A stretch of DNA of 18,672 nt. Origin: an uncultured Fidelibacterota bacterium (lineage in GTDB: Bacteria; Fidelibacterota; Marinisomatia; Marinisomatales; TCS55). A model generated the notes under the pieces. That model had not been told where the DNA came from. It did no database searches and was given only the letters and a program-made list of their open reading frames with translations. The position numbers and the translations under genes were made by a program. Of this stretch, positions 14,005-18,672 are shown one piece after another. Every line of letters starts with the position of its first letter. Within the stretch, counting starts at the first letter, position 1. Location: positions 1 to 18,672 of the forward strand of contig CAJWGZ010000015.1 in NCBI GenBank assembly GCA_913041075.1. Direction: 5' to 3'.

Positions 14005-16341
14005 CTATTTTACAACTGCCAATGTACCTTTCTGTATTTTTCCAGTACTTGCAGGATCAAGAGATTCCACAACCCAGAAATAAATGCCACTTACAACTCT
14101 ACCTGAAAATGTTATTGTATTTTGTCGCCAGGCAGTTTCAGCAGCTGTATTTTTTTGGTGTTCAGATTCATAAACCAGATCTCCAGATGCGGAATAAATT
14201 CTAATCATACAGTGCTTTGGTAAATTGATGAATCGTATCTTGTAAGGATCTGCCACATCAGGGTACATATGCAATGGGTCACTGAAATCTAGGCGGTATG
14301 GATTTGGAACAACCCGGATCTGTTCTCCCATTGCATCATAAATCTGCCCCGCGGGCTGAAATGGGGTCACAGCTATCATATTTTTCTGTTCAGGTGCCGC
14401 ATAACCGCTTTCTAACGATGGTACTGCGCCATGATCATTCCCAAATATATCGATCCAAGTGTCATGCCCAGTGTCATAAGTGCGTACATTATAATAATAA
14501 TTATATCCGGCGAAGGATTCACCATCAGTAAATGTATATTTTCCAGTATTTTGATCGTAATAATCCTCATTCTTTAGAGAAATATCAGAGACCAACTCCC
14601 AGGGCCCGTAATGCCAATCAAATGATGGCGGCCAGGCTCGATAGACCCGGTACCCGGCCACATCTGAAGCTTCTGCACCAGTGTAATCAGGGTCAGTTGC
14701 ATCGTCAGTATCATCACCCCAGGTAATAACCATTTGCCCTAAGGTACTATTTTCGAACTGAACCTTAACATCAGGTGGTGGATCGGGTAAATTAAAACCC
14801 ATGTCATAGGCAAATTGCGCCTGCTTAAAATTTCGTATAATTGAATGTTCTCCATCCTTGAGTTGATCTTTTGCACCTTGTGTTTTTGACCAAGTGAGTT
14901 CATCCAGATTGTGCCAATCAGCACCGGAACCAGCAGCAAAAGCGATTACGACCTTTCCTTTTTCTCCTGGATTTAATGTGTAGGGACCAAACGCGAGTGA
15001 GTGTGTAACCAACATGGATGAGTCAGGATTATCGGTGTTATTTTCTGCAGATGTGCCTAAAACCATACGGTACATTTCTGCATCTGTTTGGCGCCTGTAA
15101 GTAGGTTCTTCGTAATCACCCTGATTTGAGTCACCGTTTTTCCACCACCTAAAATTAAATGGTTGTTCTGCAGCTTCAGGACTAACATAATTTTCATCAG
15201 GATCATTTATAAATGGCGGTTGAACATCGAGTGGTCCAAAACCGATATACTGGTAGCCCATTAATTGACCTTCGACCTGTCCCTGGTATTCATTGTAATT
15301 CGTCAATTGTGCGAACGTGGATTCAAATGGTTGTCCTGTATCATCGTAGGATGTACCGATCCAGTCATCGTCTCTCTGATAGCAGAATACCAGATTGCTG
15401 TATTCAACAGTGCTCTCTGGATTATCGGCTGTATAATTTGTTGCTTTTGTGTAATAAAACCAGTCATCCTGTGCTGATTCACGATTCACGCGCCAATCAC
15501 TCCAGCTCATACCATTGCCGCGGGCCCATTGATGAGCACCACTGGCAACACTAAAACTATTCATGAACGTAATGAAGGTTTCTGTTAAAACTTTCGAGCC
15601 GGTATTTTCAAAAATTATTTCCTCAATAATAAAATCATCAAAATCTTGATAGCTCCAGGCGTAGGCTTTTCGTGTTACAGTTAGACCTAGTTTATTTTCC
15701 CATTGGCTAAGGATGATCTCCTCCGGAAATTCATCATTTATAATATAATCACCATGGCGGTAATTATGGATTTCAACCGGCTCATTCCCACTGATATCAG
15801 TATGATAGGGAGAATAATTTGAGCGCTCAAAATTTGGGCCGGTCGAATCACCAAGACTGGCCTCAATTGAACTGGAAACAGGATATCTTTTTGCAACAAC
15901 ATCATTGGTGACATCTCGTGGCCCTGAGTATGAAACTAACGTATCGACGCCATCCCCAATACCAAGAAACCATAAACCAACACCGCGGGCATTTTGCGGA
16001 TTACAGACTCGCGCCACATCTAATATATTAGGCGCTTCAGCTAATACGGCCGCAATGTCCAGCCAGTATGCCATAAAATCCTGTGCCCTGCCGGCGTTGC
16101 CAGGGTATTCTAGTGTGGTTTGATCATGGCTTTGATAGCGTGGTGTATTTCCGCCACCTTGGAGTCCGTTATTCCGGAATGTGCCCCATAGTTTTCCCCG
16201 GGTTAATAGCCGTGGCGCAAACCCACTCACCGGATCCGCTTGGGCATATAGAATTGAACTGGAAATGGGTACGACCATAATTAAAAGGAATAACAAAATG
16301 AAGCTTTTTTCTTTTTTCTGGTCTTGCAAATTATTAACCAA
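14005..16341 (-). CDS. Large exported protein B with Fn3-like and T9SS-type sorting domains
   Basis: This 778-residue paralogue of protein A keeps the same order of parts. A signal peptide (KSFILLFLLIMVVPISSSILYAQA) comes first, then the PRLLTRGKLWGTFRNNGL segment (A has PRNLTRGKMWSSYRNNGL) and YQRDDDWIGTSYDDTGQP. The Fn3-like region begins PPPDVKVQFENSTLGQ, VVPNPYR follows, and the terminal sorting module is SGIYFWVVES ... KGTLAVVK. It begins with TTG (complement of 16339-16341), 3 bases after the receptor stop. The next Met (residue 22) lies inside the signal core, so a non-ATG start is needed. Immediate coupling to the TonB receptor gene suggests that B works with that receptor at the surface, in the position a SusD would occupy. 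No SusD or other known binding family is recognised. Confidence 0.82.
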   Translation of the reverse strand: MVNNLQDQKKEKSFILLFLLIMVVPISSSILYAQADPVSGFAPRLLTRGKLWGTFRNNGLQGGGNTPRYQSHDQTTLEYPGNAGRAQDFMAYWLDIAAVLAEAPNILDVARVCNPQNARGVGLWFLGIGDGVDTLVSYSGPRDVTNDVVAKRYPVSSSIEASLGDSTGPNFERSNYSPYHTDISGNEPVEIHNYRHGDYIINDEFPEEIILSQWENKLGLTVTRKAYAWSYQDFDDFIIEEIIFENTGSKVLTETFITFMNSFSVASGAHQWARGNGMSWSDWRVNRESAQDDWFYYTKATNYTADNPESTVEYSNLVFCYQRDDDWIGTSYDDTGQPFESTFAQLTNYNEYQGQVEGQLMGYQYIGFGPLDVQPPFINDPDENYVSPEAAEQPFNFRWWKNGDSNQGDYEEPTYRRQTDAEMYRMVLGTSAENNTDNPDSSMLVTHSLAFGPYTLNPGEKGKVVIAFAAGSGADWHNLDELTWSKTQGAKDQLKDGEHSIIRNFKQAQFAYDMGFNLPDPPPDVKVQFENSTLGQMVITWGDDTDDATDPDYTGAEASDVAGYRVYRAWPPSFDWHYGPWELVSDISLKNEDYYDQNTGKYTFTDGESFAGYNYYYNVRTYDTGHDTWIDIFGNDHGAVPSLESGYAAPEQKNMIAVTPFQPAGQIYDAMGEQIRVVPNPYRLDFSDPLHMYPDVADPYKIRFINLPKHCMIRIYSASGDLVYESEHQKNTAAETAWRQNTITFSGRVVSGIYFWVVESLDPASTGKIQKGTLAVVK

Positions 16342-16344
16342 TAG

Positions 16345-18672
16345 TTAAAATGAAGTTCTAATGCCAATCTGGATTTCGCGGGGTGAGCCATGGTAACGGG
16401 AATTGCCGTAAAAATCACCATAGTCTTGGTATTGTTTATTATCTGGTCGCGGTGTTTCCATTCCCCAGCGAATGAATTCACCGGGCCCATAGATAGAACT
16501 GAAACCACCGTCACCACGCACATCACGCTGGTCAAATAAATTGGAAACCTGAATATAGAGCGTTCCCTTGGCAGTATTTTTCTGGTAGATCACTTTTTCA
16601 AAAGATAAATCGGTACGAGTTGTCAATGGTCCATTACGCCACTCTGAGGCTCCGCCAATTGGTGAGTATTCAAAGGGAGTCCCCGTGGACATACGGTAGA
16701 CAATGTTAGCAGTGATATTGCCAAACAAGCCCATTGGCCCAAATTTGTCTGGTGTGGCAATAAATATCTGGGCTTTGCCATAATTTCTGATATCTGCGTC
16801 TGGTTTAGGTTCTTCTTCTGTACCGCCCCAAAATTCGACCCAATGTAGGCCAGTGTTCCCGGCATCATGTATCTCCATTCCCAGTGCTCTCAATGAATCA
16901 AGAAATGTATTTGCTTTACTGGCGTATTGATTCGCTAAAAATACAGGAGCCAATGGTCGAGGTGTCTCGGAACCGTCATCATTAGAACTATACATCATCC
17001 AGAACTTGCCATCAGCAACAAATGCAGAATCCGGTATCCAAAACTGACTTCCAACTCCTGCTTCCCCTTTCACAGCCCATTGTATATTGTAGGCAATGTT
17101 AAAGCCAAAATAATTGTTGAAGTTCTTCTTAAGCGATAATTCAAATCCCTGGATATCCTCATGAATACCATTGCCAGCCATGTGGGTGAACTGGAAATCA
17201 AACATTTGTTTAGCGGGGTCCCACCAATTTAATTGCACTGTTCCTGGACTGGATACCTGGTTGCTTGAACTCTTGTAAAACGTTGATAAGGCCAAGATGT
17301 AATCGGAGTAAAAATTCCAATCAAAACCAAGCTCAAAACTAATGGTCTTTTCATAGGTGAGGCGTGGATTGCCAAAAAAGCTTTCTTCAAGAGTATTATA
17401 CAATTCTGTATCATCATTTAGATTATTACTATTTATGTCTGTATCACGAGTCCCATCGTTGACCCAGCGTTCGCCATACATGGTATAAAAACTGGCTAAT
17501 TGGTAAATATGTCCGTAGAAAAAATGGATCATGGAACGATCGGTGATTGGGTGTGCTACACCAATTCGGGGACTCCAGGCCGTAATTGGTTTCGTTTTTT
17601 CAAGCAGGCCAAATGATTCTAATGAATCGTAGTTAAAGCGGGTAAAGGTATCATAGAAATAGTCTGAGGCAGCTATAGCTGTTGTTAATGGGTGCTTCAC
17701 GGAAGGATCAAAATGATCCATGCGAATACCAGCATTGAGCACCAGTCCTTTATATTCCATTTTATCTTGAATGTACCAGGCGAATTGTTTTGGCTGTACA
17801 GGGTTTCCTGTGCGGTGGTGATACCCAATGTAATGTAGTCGTCGGCTGTTTAGCACATCAGAATAATTTCGAGCCCACACACTGTAATCTGTATAATCAA
17901 TACCAGTTTTTAAGAGATTATTTTTATTGAATTGACTGGTAAAATCGAACTTTACCTGGAAGCGTGTACGTTTCCCTTCATCGTAGGCATAGACATCTCG
18001 AGGTAGATTGAACCAGCCATCTGCGTCCTTTCTGATATCCATTGTTGAATCAGGAAAATCTTCAGGTGTCTGTGCATTGATACTATTTGAAACCCGTAAT
18101 TCGTAATAAGTTCTTTCTGAAAGCATATGGCTGATGGCCATATAACTCATTTGATTAGTATTAATGATCTTTCCGGAAGAGGCGTTTTCCATTGGTAAGA
18201 AGATGTTCTTTCCGTCATCTCCCATTCCTTTAATCCCGCCAACTCCAGCCACAGAGTGGTAATTCCAGTTTTGTGAATATACGCCACCGAACTTCAAAGA
18301 TATTTTGGGATGAAGGTTAAGAGATAATTTCCAGGTGCCTTCGAAATTATCTGCAGAGTGGGACAATGGACTAATGCTATTTACAGCATTATTGTTGGTT
18401 CGACCACCCAGGAAAAATGATACACCCTTCATTAAAGGGCCGGTTATATTCGCTTGGATAGCGTAACCGGCATACTTTGTATAATCAATTTTTTGGTGTG
18501 CTAATTTACCCGTTGTGCTATCAATTTCATTTACCCATTCCGAATTATCCCATTCCATATGCCCCTTATGGATAGCCGCATCATAATAATTGGGGCCCCA
18601 ATGGTTGGCTCCACCCAATTCGTTTGTGTATTCAAAATTACCATGAAAGGAATCTGTACCTTCTTTTGTAAT
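16345..18672 (-). CDS. TonB-dependent outer-membrane receptor (partial, N-terminus outside)
   Basis: The frame stays open past the window's right edge, so at least 775 residues of the C-terminal portion are present and the start is missing. The first visible residues, ITKEGTDSFHGNFEYTNE, match the end of the plug domain (V/I-T-K-x-G-T-x-x-F-H-G) leading into the barrel. The rest is barrel: repeated aromatic-rich strands, ATRFESIYDL-type segments absent, and a final segment TLYIQVSNLFDQRDVRG typical of TonB receptors. The protein ends in Phe (IQIGIRTSF), as outer-membrane barrels do. Extracellular loops are long, for example DTDINSNNLNDDTELYN (about residues 424-440 of the visible part). Receptors of this type import ligands using TonB energy. 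No SusD follows; protein B comes instead, 3 bases downstream. Ligand unknown. Confidence 0.9.
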   Translation of the reverse strand: MTKEGTDSFHGNFEYTNELGGANHWGPNYYDAAIHKGHMEWDNSEWVNEIDSTTGKLAHQKIDYTKYAGYAIQANITGPLMKGVSFFLGGRTNNNAVNSISPLSHSADNFEGTWKLSLNLHPKISLKFGGVYSQNWNYHSVAGVGGIKGMGDDGKNIFLPMENASSGKIINTNQMSYMAISHMLSERTYYELRVSNSINAQTPEDFPDSTMDIRKDADGWFNLPRDVYAYDEGKRTRFQVKFDFTSQFNKNNLLKTGIDYTDYSVWARNYSDVLNSRRLHYIGYHHRTGNPVQPKQFAWYIQDKMEYKGLVLNAGIRMDHFDPSVKHPLTTAIAASDYFYDTFTRFNYDSLESFGLLEKTKPITAWSPRIGVAHPITDRSMIHFFYGHIYQLASFYTMYGERWVNDGTRDTDINSNNLNDDTELYNTLEESFFGNPRLTYEKTISFELGFDWNFYSDYILALSTFYKSSSNQVSSPGTVQLNWWDPAKQMFDFQFTHMAGNGIHEDIQGFELSLKKNFNNYFGFNIAYNIQWAVKGEAGVGSQFWIPDSAFVADGKFWMMYSSNDDGSETPRPLAPVFLANQYASKANTFLDSLRALGMEIHDAGNTGLHWVEFWGGTEEEPKPDADIRNYGKAQIFIATPDKFGPMGLFGNITANIVYRMSTGTPFEYSPIGGASEWRNGPLTTRTDLSFEKVIYQKNTAKGTLYIQVSNLFDQRDVRGDGGFSSIYGPGEFIRWGMETPRPDNKQYQDYGDFYGNSRYHGSPREIQIGIRTSF

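Noticed and set aside
15213..15554. An open plus-strand frame of 113 codons, and similar ones at 8706-9035 and 14298-14531.
   Set aside because: They lie antisense to the well-supported proteins A and B, have low-complexity His/Arg/Ser-rich translations with no motif or signal, and recur at matching places in both paralogues because of shared codon patterns.
1..18672. CRISPR array, tRNA or rRNA genes, insertion sequences, phage or integrase genes.
   Set aside because: No spaced direct repeats, cloverleaf-like conserved segments, transposase motifs or terminal inverted repeats were seen on reading both strands.

Overview
The window looks like a chromosomal segment of an uncultured, A+T-rich Gram-negative bacterium of the FCB superphylum, with Marinimicrobia/SAR406-like lineages as the best guess. 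The reasons are a large TonB-dependent outer-membrane receptor, a PorV/PorQ-type barrel, and two big exported proteins ending in a type IX secretion (T9SS)-style sorting domain (VVPNPYR ... SGIYFW ... KGTLAIVK). Lipobox signal peptides are common, several start codons are TTG or GTG, and Shine-Dalgarno sequences are weak. The lineage call is inference; no rRNA or other phylogenetic marker is present.

Layout. (1) 1-1241: the tail of a GNAT acetyltransferase (+) converges with a zinc-less MDR quinone-oxidoreductase-like gene (-). (2) 1316-8292: a plus-strand cluster of seven tightly packed genes. In order they are a Na+/solute symporter with an unusual inserted soluble domain, a small two-helix membrane protein, a PAP2 phosphatase, a secreted alpha/beta esterase, a lipidated YdjC/ChbG-like deacetylase, a membrane-anchored neutral-ceramidase-like hydrolase and a DUF998-like membrane protein. 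(3) 18672-8314: a minus-strand cluster. In transcription order it holds a TonB receptor (N-terminus outside the window), T9SS-type surface protein B, a PorV-like barrel, a lipoprotein glycerophosphodiester phosphodiesterase, a second neutral-ceramidase-like hydrolase and T9SS-type surface protein A, a paralogue of B. The two clusters converge with 21 bp between them. There is no gene-free stretch over 300 bases, and no tRNA, rRNA, CRISPR, IS element or phage gene was seen.

How it may work together (inference). Nearly every enzyme is predicted to be exported or membrane-anchored. The set would suit dismantling amphiphilic molecules outside the cytoplasm: N-acyl or ester bonds (two ceramidase-fold proteins, one esterase), phosphodiesters (GDPD), phosphomonoesters (PAP2) and N-acetyl or similar groups (YdjC). 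The TonB receptor, the A/B surface proteins and the PorV-like barrel would handle capture at the outer membrane, and the Na+ symporter would handle inner-membrane uptake. This is a SusCD/PUL-like logic without a SusD and with a lipid- or glycolipid-type enzyme set. The substrate is not shown by the sequence. The most unusual single feature is the 95-residue alternating beta/alpha insert in the symporter, which resembles a truncated response-regulator receiver fold placed in a predicted periplasmic loop.
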